Shown: positions 1 through 6,202 of the stretch, piece after piece
Numbering within the stretch: the stretch's first letter is position 1
How the letters are laid out: each line of letters starts with the position of its first letter
Source: Bacteroidales bacterium
GTDB taxonomy: Bacteria; Bacteroidota; Bacteroidia; Bacteroidales; UBA4417
DNA length: 12,891 nt
NCBI GenBank assembly: GCA_025350385.1
Contig: JANXXZ010000150.1
Location: forward strand, 1-12,891
Reading direction: 5' to 3'
Translations under genes and position numbers: made by a program
Notes under the pieces: generated by a model
What the model saw: only the letters and a program-made list of their open reading frames with translations
What the model was told of the DNA's origin: nothing
The model's database searches: none

Positions 1-1
1 A

Positions 2-712
2 TCAGCCTTGAAGGCAGCCCTGTTTGTTCTTGAAAATCTGAAAAGGGATGATGGAGGTTTATTTCACACCTGGAAATCCGGACAGGCCCGGATAGCGGCC
101 TTCCTGGATGATTATGCATTGCTTGGTGAAGCATTTTTATCATTGTACAGGATGACACTAGATAAGAACTGGCTTCAGGAATCGATGGTATTGGCCCAAT
201 ATGCTTTTGAACACTTTAATGATCCGGGTTCCGGGCTGTTTTTCTTCTCGGAAAAAACACAAGACATTAGTATCAGAAAACGGGAAACCTATGATGGTGT
301 AATTCCTTCCTCTAATTCAGTATTTGCACATCTTCTGTTTGTCCTGGGTACTTTTACCGATAATGCGAAGTACCTTGATACCAGCCTGGAAATGGTTAGA
401 ATAATGAGCGAACGTGCCATTGATTATCCTTCATCGTTTGCCGGCTGGTCAAGCCTGGCGATTATAATCACTAAACCATTTCATGTGATAGCAATTGTTG
501 GAGAAGATGCCATGGAAATATCCCGGCTCATGAATATGAATTACCTGCCCGACACAATCATAGCCGGTTCAACAGTTTCAAGTGATCTGCCTTATTTTAA
601 GGACCGTTTTATTCCCGGAAAAACATTGATTTATATCTGTACCGGTAGTTCCTGCCTGTTGCCTGTTGAAACCGCAGATGAAGCTTTGTCTGTTCTTGCT
701 GGTATGAGATAG
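2..712 (+). CDS. YyaL/SSP411-family thioredoxin-domain protein, C-terminal part (5' truncated)
   Basis: The reading frame is open from the window edge, so this is only the last 236 residues of a protein whose family members are usually about 650-700 residues long. The family (YyaL, SSP411/spermatogenesis-associated protein 20, DUF255) has an N-terminal thioredoxin-like domain, which is outside the window, followed by an alpha/alpha-barrel region resembling six-hairpin glycosidases. What is visible fits the second part: helical repeats containing DDYALLGEAFLSLY, the family-like segment DGVIPSSNS (commonly DGxxPSGNS in relatives) and the closing CTGSSCLLPVETADEAL, a Cys-x4-Cys-x2-Pro tail typical of the family. 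The exact biochemical role of bacterial members is not established. No signal peptide can be judged because the start is missing. It converges on the chloride channel gene downstream, with only 73 bases between the stops. Family assignment is fairly secure; function is not. Confidence 0.85.
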   Translation, partial: SALKAALFVLENLKRDDGGLFHTWKSGQARIAAFLDDYALLGEAFLSLYRMTLDKNWLQESMVLAQYAFEHFNDPGSGLFFFSEKTQDISIRKRETYDGVIPSSNSVFAHLLFVLGTFTDNAKYLDTSLEMVRIMSERAIDYPSSFAGWSSLAIIITKPFHVIAIVGEDAMEISRLMNMNYLPDTIIAGSTVSSDLPYFKDRFIPGKTLIYICTGSSCLLPVETADEALSVLAGMR

Positions 713-785
713 TGGAATACAGGCAAAACAAACTATTATAAAACTCCACGCCAACATTACACTGCACACGGCACTCAGCACTAAG
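713..785. other. Convergent intergenic spacer
   Basis: Short spacer between two convergent stop codons. I see no GC-rich hairpin followed by a T-run on either strand, so no intrinsic terminator can be assigned here. Confidence 0.6.
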
Positions 786-2564
786 TTATTCTTCCGAGAA
801 TTCTTTCACCAATTTCCGGTATGCCGAAAAAACATTCGCTCTCGATACAAATCCAATGTACTTCCCGTGGTCCAGCACCGGAAGGTTATAATGTGCGGTT
901 TCATGGAATTTGGTAGCTACATCTTCCATGGTTGCATGTTTGTCAACATAGGCGTCCGGCATGAACATCAGGGTGCTGACATAGGTGGTTTCGTACAACT
1001 CGGGTTTGAAGATGATTTCCCTCACATCATTCAGAAACACTACTCCCAGGAACAGACTATTCTCATCAATTACCGGGAACACATTTCTTGAAGATTTAGA
1101 AACAACTTTCACAAAATCGCCTAATGTTGCATCAGGACCGATAGTGTTGAAATTGGTCTCAATGAGCTTTTCAATCGAAAGCCTAGAAAGCACTGCCTTA
1201 TCTTTATGATGAGTGATAAGTTCGCCCATTGCAGCGAGGCGTTTTGTATAGATTGAATGCGGTTCAAAAGGTATGATTGTCAGATAGGCAATGATAGCTG
1301 TAACCATCAGCGGGACAAAAAAGGCATAACCACCGGTTATTTCGGCAATAAGGAATATGGCAGTCAGTGGTGCATGCATTACGGCAGCCATTACTCCGGC
1401 CATTCCGGCAAGGGCAAAGTTTGATTCGGGCAACCGCCCTTCAAAAAAGAAATTCACAACCTTACTCATAAAGAAACCGGTAACACCACCCATGAAAAGG
1501 GAAGGGGCAAAGACACCTCCAACTCCACCTCCTCCTGTGGTTGCCGACATCGCTACCACTTTAAAAATAAGGATCAACACCAGGAAAATAAGCAAAAGAA
1601 GGTAGTTATAGCGAATCGGGTAAAAAAGGCTGCCGTTCAACAGTTCCATTCCTCTGCCATTCAACAGGGTGCTGAGTGAATTGTAACCTTCACCAAAAAG
1701 AGGTGGAAACAGAAATATCAAAAGGCTTGCAATTAATCCTCCGGCCAGCAGCCGCAAGAAACCGGAGGGAATTCGTTGAAATTGTTTCTCAATGGATAAG
1801 CTGGCCCTGGTGAAATAAAGTGAAACCACCCCGCTCAGTAATCCCAGCAAAGCATAAAAAGGAAGATTAGTCAGCCTGAAAGGAGGATCGGCCACAGGAA
1901 AGTGAAACAGAAAGCCGCTTCCCATCAGGAAATAGGCAAGGGTTGTCCCGGTAGCAGCTGAAATAAGCAGGGGAATCAGGCTTGCCATAGTCAGGTCGAG
2001 CATTAGTACTTCCAGCGCAAATATAATAGCAGCGATCGGTGCCTTAAAAATACCTGCAATAGCACCGGCAGCGCCGCATCCGACAAGCAAAGTGGTTGTA
2101 TGGTAATCAAGCCGGAGGAAACGGGCAATATTAGACCCAATAGCCGACCCGGTGAGGACAATAGGGGCCTCAAGACCTACGCTTCCGCCAAAACCGACTG
2201 TTATGGTACTGGCTATCACGGAAGTATAGATGTTGTGGATTTTAATAATAGAATTATTTCGCGAAATGGCACTCAAAACCCGGCTGATTCCGTGGGAAAT
2301 ATTGTCGTGCACAACATATTTGACATATAAGTAGGTGATAGCAATACCTATAAAAGGTAATGCAAGGTATAAAAGGTTAAAGCCTTTTGTGTCAATTCCC
2401 CGCATTAATAAATTATGAATAAAAAAAACGGCATTCTTTAGAATGATGGCCGCTAGTGCCCCAAATCCACCTGCCAGCAGGCTTAGCAGAAGTACAAAAG
2501 TGCGCGGTGCGATATGTTTTAATCGCCAGGCATGCAGTTTAGGGTAAAAAGTACTTTGTGTCAT
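786..2564 (-). CDS. ClC-family chloride channel/transporter with C-terminal CBS pair
   Basis: Inner-membrane ClC protein, 592 residues from the chosen ATG (MTQSTF). It begins with about 450 residues of hydrophobic helices. Ion-pathway motifs visible: GLEAP (about 130-134, with the gating Glu at 132), GVFAP (about 350-354) and the pore Tyr at about 439 (HSIYTKRLA). After the membrane part come two CBS domains (about 463-585), which in relatives bind adenine nucleotides and regulate gating. The position of E. coli ClC-ec1 E203, the internal proton glutamate, aligns with Val186 (FKAPIAAIIFALEVL), so proton coupling may be absent and the protein may act as a channel or an uncoupled carrier; that is inference. 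A TTG at 2603 is in frame, but related proteins start close to the MTQ position and a promoter-like box lies just upstream of it. The gene is divergent from the CDF transporter. Transported anion (chloride, nitrate or other) is not determined. Confidence 0.93.
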   Translation of the reverse strand: MTQSTFYPKLHAWRLKHIAPRTFVLLLSLLAGGFGALAAIILKNAVFFIHNLLMRGIDTKGFNLLYLALPFIGIAITYLYVKYVVHDNISHGISRVLSAISRNNSIIKIHNIYTSVIASTITVGFGGSVGLEAPIVLTGSAIGSNIARFLRLDYHTTTLLVGCGAAGAIAGIFKAPIAAIIFALEVLMLDLTMASLIPLLISAATGTTLAYFLMGSGFLFHFPVADPPFRLTNLPFYALLGLLSGVVSLYFTRASLSIEKQFQRIPSGFLRLLAGGLIASLLIFLFPPLFGEGYNSLSTLLNGRGMELLNGSLFYPIRYNYLLLLIFLVLILIFKVVAMSATTGGGGVGGVFAPSLFMGGVTGFFMSKVVNFFFEGRLPESNFALAGMAGVMAAVMHAPLTAIFLIAEITGGYAFFVPLMVTAIIAYLTIIPFEPHSIYTKRLAAMGELITHHKDKAVLSRLSIEKLIETNFNTIGPDATLGDFVKVVSKSSRNVFPVIDENSLFLGVVFLNDVREIIFKPELYETTYVSTLMFMPDAYVDKHATMEDVATKFHETAHYNLPVLDHGKYIGFVSRANVFSAYRKLVKEFSEE

Positions 2565-2572
2565 CGGAGAAA

Positions 2573-2580
2573 CAAAAATA
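2573..2580 (-). promoter_or_regulatory. Possible -7 box of the ClC gene
   Basis: Read on the minus strand this is TATTTTTG, a match to the Bacteroidota -7 consensus TAnnTTTG. A TTG lies 20 bases further upstream (2601-2603 on the minus strand), at about the -33 distance. A transcription start 6-8 bases downstream would fall almost on the ATG at 2564, giving a nearly leaderless message. The consensus is established knowledge; use here is inferred. Confidence 0.3.
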
Positions 2581-2610
2581 AGGATTTGCGGACATATCAC
2601 CAAGGAAAAC

Positions 2611-2645
2611 TCAAACCGGTGGAGCCGATTTCAATTCAAACCGGT
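2611..2645. repeat. Directly repeated 10-mer TCAAACCGGT, possible operator
   Basis: TCAAACCGGT occurs at 2611-2620 and again at 2636-2645, 25 bases start to start. Each copy contains the palindrome ACCGGT. The pair sits between the divergent ClC and CDF genes, just upstream of promoter-like boxes for the CDF gene, which is where a regulator site would be expected. No regulator gene is in the window. Confidence 0.35.
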
Positions 2646-2661
2646 ATAAATTGATTTTAAA

Positions 2662-2693
2662 TTTGGTAGAATTCCAAGCTCATACTAAATTTG
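2662..2693 (+). promoter_or_regulatory. Bacteroidota-type promoter for the CDF gene
   Basis: TTTG at 2662-2665 is followed, after 20 bases, by TAAATTTG at 2686-2693. This matches the Bacteroidota sigma-factor pattern (-33 TTTG, -7 TAnnTTTG, about 19-21 bases apart). A second TAAATTTG lies at 2658-2665, overlapping the -33 element. Transcription would begin near 2700 and leave a leader of about 145 bases before the ATG at 2846. Confidence 0.55.
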
Positions 2694-2753
2694 CATTGTT
2701 CTTTAGAAAAATATACAAATCAGGCGGTTTTATTGTTTTATGACACAGCCGGG

Positions 2754-2815
2754 TCCGGATTCGCCGGAAGGTAGATGACGGATAGCGGGGTTGCCCTGTG
2801 GGACTCAACTAACCC
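2754..2815 (+). other. Structured 5' leader of the CDF gene
   Basis: Two small hairpins can be drawn in the presumed leader. TCCGG (2754-2758) pairs with CCGGA (2764-2768) over a five-base loop. A longer bulged element follows: GGG (2787-2789) with CCC (2813-2815), GTTG (2790-2793) with CAAC (2806-2809), and an inner CCC/GGG (2794-2796 with 2800-2802). Metal-sensing leaders such as the NiCo (czcD) riboswitch precede CDF genes in other phyla, but I cannot match that four-stem consensus here. Confidence 0.25.
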
Positions 2816-2845
2816 ATGGGGATTTTTATTTACAATCGTTCTATA

Positions 2846-3781
2846 ATGACCAAAGCAAAACGTAAAAGCAAGGTTGCAACTCTTTCGGTGATCTCTAACT
2901 CGTGTCTTGTGGTTGGAAAACTGGTTGTCGGATTATTTATTGGCTCTGTTTCTGTTATTTCTGAAGCAATTCATTCAGGTGTTGACCTGGTGGCAGCATT
3001 GATTGCATTCTTTGCCGTGCGCACATCCAGTAAACCGGCAGATGAGAAACATAGTTTCGGACATGGCAAGTTCGAGAATCTTTCAGCATCCATTGAAGGT
3101 TCGCTGATTTTTGTTGCCGCCGGTTGGATAAGTTATGAAGCCATTCATAAACTTATGTTCCCTGGACCGGTTGAGACCCCGGGATGGGGAGTTTTGATCA
3201 TGGGAATTTCTGCTATAACGAACCAGTTTGTTTCGCACCGTTTGTTCAAGGTGGGCAGGGAAACTGATTCCATGGCCCTGATGGCCGATGGCTGGCATTT
3301 GCGCACCGATGTGTGGACTTCAGCAGGAGTAGCATTCGGCCTGGCATGTTATTACCTGGGAACAAGGTTTTTTCCTGAGCTGTCCTTGCACTGGATCGAT
3401 CCTGTGGTAGCACTCGGGGTGGCTGGCCTGATCATAAAAGCAGCCTGGAAGCTTACCTCCGAATCGGTAACGGAATTGCTTGATGCCAGTTTACCACATC
3501 ATGAAGAGTCAGTTATAACTGAGATTATCTCGTCAATGAACCCTGAGGCTAAAAGTTTTCACAAACTGAAAACCCGTAAAGCCGGTTCTGAACGCTTTAT
3601 AGAGTTTCACCTGGTTGTCCATAAAGATCTTACAGTAAAAGTGGCCCATGATATCTGTGATGATATCACCCGGCGGATTGTGGAAGAGCTGCCTAATGCT
3701 ACCGTGATGATTCACACCGAACCATGCCTTGACAACTGTGCCGCGAAGTGCATGGGAAACTGTGCAATTTTTGAAACCTGA
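2846..3781 (+). CDS. Cation diffusion facilitator (CDF) divalent metal exporter
   Basis: Inner-membrane metal/proton antiporter of the CDF family, 311 residues from the ATG giving MTKAKRKSK. Another in-frame ATG at 2816 would add ten residues; the later one is preferred because relatives begin with this basic stretch. Six hydrophobic helices precede a cytoplasmic domain (about 215-300). The intramembrane metal site reads His43/Asp47 in helix 2 (HSGVD) and His151/Asp155 in helix 5 (HLRTD), an HD-HD set typical of zinc-preferring members. The loop EKHSFGHGKFENL (about 67-79) is the conserved CDF segment around the second site. The C-terminus carries cysteines at 294, 298, 302 and 306 (C-x3-C-x3-C-x3-C) after MIHTEP, a likely extra metal-binding tail. 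It probably forms a dimer like E. coli YiiP. It is a stand-alone gene with its own predicted promoter. Substrate (Zn, Co, Cd or Fe) is inferred only. Confidence 0.93.
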   Translation: MTKAKRKSKVATLSVISNSCLVVGKLVVGLFIGSVSVISEAIHSGVDLVAALIAFFAVRTSSKPADEKHSFGHGKFENLSASIEGSLIFVAAGWISYEAIHKLMFPGPVETPGWGVLIMGISAITNQFVSHRLFKVGRETDSMALMADGWHLRTDVWTSAGVAFGLACYYLGTRFFPELSLHWIDPVVALGVAGLIIKAAWKLTSESVTELLDASLPHHEESVITEIISSMNPEAKSFHKLKTRKAGSERFIEFHLVVHKDLTVKVAHDICDDITRRIVEELPNATVMIHTEPCLDNCAAKCMGNCAIFET

Positions 3782-3828
3782 TAATTCTCACAAATAAGTT
3801 GCAAGACAATTTACGATTACTAATTTAA

Positions 3829-4080
3829 AATATTGATAATAAAATAGTTGTAGATAGACGACAGATCATCGATCTTAAATATCATGCAACTGGAGTTGAA
3901 TCAGACTTTGACTCCAATCCCAATATTAAACCCGGATCAAACAGAGAAAACCGCCTGGAAAATGAGACCAATCGCAAGTATGTTGTTGATTACTTTTTAA
4001 TAACTTCCGGCATGCAGGCAGGACTGCTTGGCTTTATTCAGTCTATCTTTGAACTTCCAGATAATCTGAGCAGCCAATGA
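3829..4080 (+). other. Open frame without ATG, overlapping the exodeoxyribonuclease III start; small gene or remnant
   Basis: The frame is open for 83 sense codons after a TAA at 3826-3828 and ends with TGA at 4078-4080, which overlaps the ATG of the next gene as ATGA. The translation is mixed and protein-like (for example KYVVDYFLITSGMQAGLLGF near the end), but I recognise no family. There is no ATG, GTG or TTG in the first two thirds; the first ATG is at 4012 and would leave only 22 residues. Possible explanations are a rare ATT start (3832), a gene remnant that has lost its 5' end, or chance. The ATGA overlap, which often marks translational coupling, is the main reason to list it. Confidence 0.3.
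4044..4051 (+). promoter_or_regulatory. Possible -7 box for exodeoxyribonuclease III
   Basis: TATCTTTG matches TAnnTTTG and lies 25 bases before the ATG at 4077. No TTTG is found at the expected -33 distance, so support is weak. If used, it would make the gene independent of the upstream open frame. Confidence 0.25.
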
Positions 4081-4844
4081 GGATAATTTCTTATAATGTG
4101 AATGGGATACGGGCTGCCATAAGCAAAGGATTACTGGAGTGGTTGAAAGCAACAGGTCCTGATATAGTCTGTTTCCAGGAGATCAAGGCACAGCAGGATC
4201 AGATTCCCCTGATCGAATTTGAATTACTCGGTTATCATCACTTCTGGTTCCCAGCTGTTAAAAAAGGGTATAGCGGAGTGGGCATTCTCACCAAACGCAA
4301 ACCTGATAAGGTAGTCTATGGAATGGGAATTCCTGCATACGATGATGAAGGAAGGGTGCTTCGTGCCGATTTTGGTGATGTCACATTAATATGTGTTTAT
4401 CACCCTTCAGGTACCACCGGCGATATCAGGCAGGAATTCAAAATGAAATGGCTGGACGAATTCTTCAACTATATACATAAACTGAAACAAACTCGTCCGA
4501 ACCTTGTGGTTTCGGGCGATTATAATATCTGTCACCAGGCTATCGATATTCATGACCCGGTCCGGAATGCCACCAGTTCCGGTTTTTTGCCCGAAGAACG
4601 TCAATGGGTAACCAAATTTCTGAACAGCGGCTTCATTGATTCTTTCCGGTATTTTGTAAAAGAACCACATCACTACTCCTGGTGGAGCTACCGCGTAAAT
4701 GCACGTGAACGTAACCTCGGCTGGCGTATTGATTACAACATGGTAAGCGATCCGCTTGAAAACCGGATGCAGCGCGCCGCAATTCTTCCCCTTGCAAAAC
4801 ACTCCGATCACTGCCCTGTATTACTCGAAATCGATTTTGAATAA
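4077..4844 (+). CDS. xth: Exodeoxyribonuclease III (AP endonuclease, ExoIII family)
   Basis: Cytoplasmic base-excision repair enzyme that cleaves the backbone 5' of abasic sites and removes nucleotides or blocked groups from 3' ends. At 255 residues it matches the usual family length (about 250-270). Conserved catalytic pieces are all present: NVNGIRAA (Asn7), FQEIKA (metal-binding Glu35), GYSGVGI, Tyr108, SGDYNICH (Asp148 and Asn150), GFLPEERQW, YSWWSYR, WRIDY (Asp219) and SDHCPV (Asp244, His245). The start ATG overlaps the stop of the upstream open frame as ATGA, and there is no clear Shine-Dalgarno sequence. The next gene (OmpA-like lipoprotein) starts 65 bases downstream and is functionally unrelated. 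Assignment to the ExoIII/APE1-type AP endonucleases is firm. Whether 3'-exonuclease or AP endonuclease activity dominates cannot be read from the sequence. Confidence 0.96.
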   Translation: MRIISYNVNGIRAAISKGLLEWLKATGPDIVCFQEIKAQQDQIPLIEFELLGYHHFWFPAVKKGYSGVGILTKRKPDKVVYGMGIPAYDDEGRVLRADFGDVTLICVYHPSGTTGDIRQEFKMKWLDEFFNYIHKLKQTRPNLVVSGDYNICHQAIDIHDPVRNATSSGFLPEERQWVTKFLNSGFIDSFRYFVKEPHHYSWWSYRVNARERNLGWRIDYNMVSDPLENRMQRAAILPLAKHSDHCPVLLEIDFE

Positions 4845-4909
4845 AACTACCGGTATTTCCGGGAAATTGTTACCGAACCTATTAATTATTCATCAAACCA
4901 ACCAGTTCT

Positions 4910-5857
4910 ATGATCAGGAAGAGCCTCGTAATAGTAGTATTAACTGTGCTTTCGGCAAGCATGATCTCCTGTGTTTCCACTAAAAAATATAACGACCTTT
5001 CAGCACGCTGTAAAAGCGAAACCGAACTCCTCTCAGCCAGGGTGGATGAACTCACCACCAATGTGAATGAATTGACCGCCGAGAATCAACGATTGAAAAA
5101 GGACAATGCCAAAATGAAAGCCGACACAACCGAATTAGCTTCAAAGTTAAGAGTGTTGGCGGCCGATTATCAGGAACTGGATCGCACGGTCGAATTCCTC
5201 AAGGCCCAGAATTCAGGCAATATGCAAGATTCAGAACGCATCATGGCTGAATTGAAAACTGCGCAGGACAACCTGATTACCCGCGAGGATAAATTGAAGG
5301 CTATGCAGGCCGAGTTGGATACCAAGTCAAAGAATCTCCTTGATCTTAAAAGAGCCTTACACAAGCAAGATTCAATTACCCAGGCGTTGCGCAAGGCTGT
5401 AGCTGATGCCCTGCTGGGATTTGAAGGAAAGGGTCTCACCGTTCACATGAAAAACGGGAAGGTATATGTTTCGATGGATGAAAAACTGCTTTTTGCTTCA
5501 GGCAAATGGGAAGTCAGTTCCGATGGATCTTCAGCTCTTAAGGACCTGGCTAAGGTTCTGATGAAAAACCCGGATATCAATGTCCTCATCGAAGGCCATA
5601 CGGATAATGTTCTTTATACCGGCACCGGGCAGGTGAAGGATAACTGGGATCTGAGTGTTATGCGTGCCACTGCCATCGTTAAGATATTGCTGGCAAACAG
5701 TAAAATAGATCCCAAACGATTTACAACCGCAGGACGAAGCGAATACCTGCCGGTGGATTCATCAAATACTGCTGTTGCACGGGCCAAAAACCGCCGCACC
5801 GAAATCATCCTGTCACCTAAACTGGATGAGCTATTACAAATCATCGGGAATAACTGA
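4910..5857 (+). CDS. OmpA-domain lipoprotein with coiled coil, peptidoglycan-binding
   Basis: Predicted outer-membrane lipoprotein of 315 residues that tethers the envelope to peptidoglycan. It has a lipoprotein signal peptide (MIRKSLVIVVLTVLSASMIS) with the acylated Cys at 21. A long charged heptad-like region follows (about 22-165, rich in Glu, Lys, Leu and Asn), expected to form a coiled coil spanning part of the periplasm. The C-terminal OmpA/MotB-like domain (about 185-305) contains EGHTDN (Asp232), NWDLSVMRA (Arg252) and RAKNRRTEI. The Asp and Arg correspond to the pair that binds diaminopimelate in OmpA. The spacing between them is about five residues longer than in OmpA, so the loop differs. 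I cannot place it as Pal, YiaD or another named subgroup; the long coiled coil is common among Bacteroidota OmpA-like lipoproteins. It lies 65 bases after exodeoxyribonuclease III and may share its transcript. Confidence 0.92.
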   Translation: MIRKSLVIVVLTVLSASMISCVSTKKYNDLSARCKSETELLSARVDELTTNVNELTAENQRLKKDNAKMKADTTELASKLRVLAADYQELDRTVEFLKAQNSGNMQDSERIMAELKTAQDNLITREDKLKAMQAELDTKSKNLLDLKRALHKQDSITQALRKAVADALLGFEGKGLTVHMKNGKVYVSMDEKLLFASGKWEVSSDGSSALKDLAKVLMKNPDINVLIEGHTDNVLYTGTGQVKDNWDLSVMRATAIVKILLANSKIDPKRFTTAGRSEYLPVDSSNTAVARAKNRRTEIILSPKLDELLQIIGNN

Positions 5858-5904
5858 TTTCCAGTCTTCTGATAATTTAACAGGGAACTGAAAACCATTT
5901 AACT

Positions 5905-5912
5905 TAATTTTG
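5905..5912 (+). promoter_or_regulatory. Possible -7 box of the carAB transcript
   Basis: TAATTTTG matches TAnnTTTG. No good TTTG sits about 20 bases upstream. A start near 5919 would give a leader of roughly 285 bases before carA that includes the small ORF and hairpin described here. Confidence 0.35.
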
Positions 5913-5994
5913 CACCTTATTAGTCTACCCTGCCCTTGAACGGGTATGTTGCATAATGTCAAGTCATAATTAAATAAAATGAGGTAAGGAAGAA

Positions 5995-6159
5995 ATGCAA
6001 AATTGTTGCCCGGGCAATCGAAGGAAAATATCAAAATCATCTGAAGGCCTGGATCTTTTTTCATCGACAATTACCTTTTTCTCATTTTTCTTGTTCTACC
6101 TGTTGATGTTTTCTGCTACAAATCCCTTTTCCTGCCTGAAACAGGTCAGGGCTAAATAA
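5995..6159 (+). CDS. Possible small membrane or leader peptide upstream of carA (54 aa)
   Basis: A 54-codon ORF starts at an ATG preceded by TAAGGA with a four-base spacer, one of the few Shine-Dalgarno-like sites in the window. It ends 43 bases before carA. The peptide has a basic N-terminal part (CCPGNRRKISK), a hydrophobic stretch rich in Phe and Leu (TITFFSFFLFYLLMFSA, about residues 25-41) and a basic end (CLKQVRAK). It could be a single-pass small membrane protein. It could also be a leader peptide: its mRNA is U-rich over the Phe codons and a hairpin overlaps its 3' end, recalling the E. coli pyrBI attenuator. No homology is recognised, and an ORF of this size can arise by chance. Confidence 0.3.
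   Translation: MQNCCPGNRRKISKSSEGLDLFSSTITFFSFFLFYLLMFSATNPFSCLKQVRAK
6006..6017. repeat. Perfect 12-bp palindrome TTGCCCGGGCAA
   Basis: A perfect GC-rich palindrome in AT-rich surroundings, inside the small ORF upstream of carA. It could be a dimer-binding operator or the tight core of an RNA fold, but with no loop it is more likely a DNA site. A chance occurrence cannot be excluded. Confidence 0.35.
6131..6150 (+). promoter_or_regulatory. Short hairpin before carA
   Basis: CCTG (6131-6134) pairs with CAGG (6147-6150), and CTG (6136-6138) pairs with CAG (6142-6144) around an AAA loop, leaving a small internal bulge. It is weak and is not directly followed by a T-run, so it is not a convincing terminator by itself. 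A TTTTATTTATT run follows about 25 bases later. Confidence 0.25.
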
Positions 6160-6202
6160 GTGTCTGCCGAACTCTGTTTTATTTATTGTAATAATCCCGG
6201 AA

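Larger units (their letters stand above)
5858..6202 (+). other. Leader/intergenic region before carA
   Basis: This 345-base region holds a possible promoter box (5905-5912), a small ORF (5995-6159), a 12-base palindrome (6006-6017), a U-rich tract within the small ORF, and a short hairpin (6131-6150) before carA. A TTTTATTTATT run lies at about 6176-6186. No stronger feature is visible. Confidence 0.5.

Noticed and set aside
2565..2603. TTG start at 2603 for the ClC gene, adding 13 residues
   Set aside because: Related proteins start near the ATG at 2564, and the extension overlaps promoter-like elements.
2700..2845. NiCo (czcD) riboswitch upstream of the CDF gene
   Set aside because: Hairpins are present, but I could not match the conserved four-stem junction of that class.
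3884..4000. 38-residue ATG ORF between the CDF and exodeoxyribonuclease III genes
   Set aside because: Very short, no ribosome binding site and no recognisable features; the overlapping frame 3829-4080 is longer and abuts the next gene.
4407..4811. 134-codon open frame on the minus strand
   Set aside because: It lies antisense inside the well-supported exodeoxyribonuclease III gene and has no family features.
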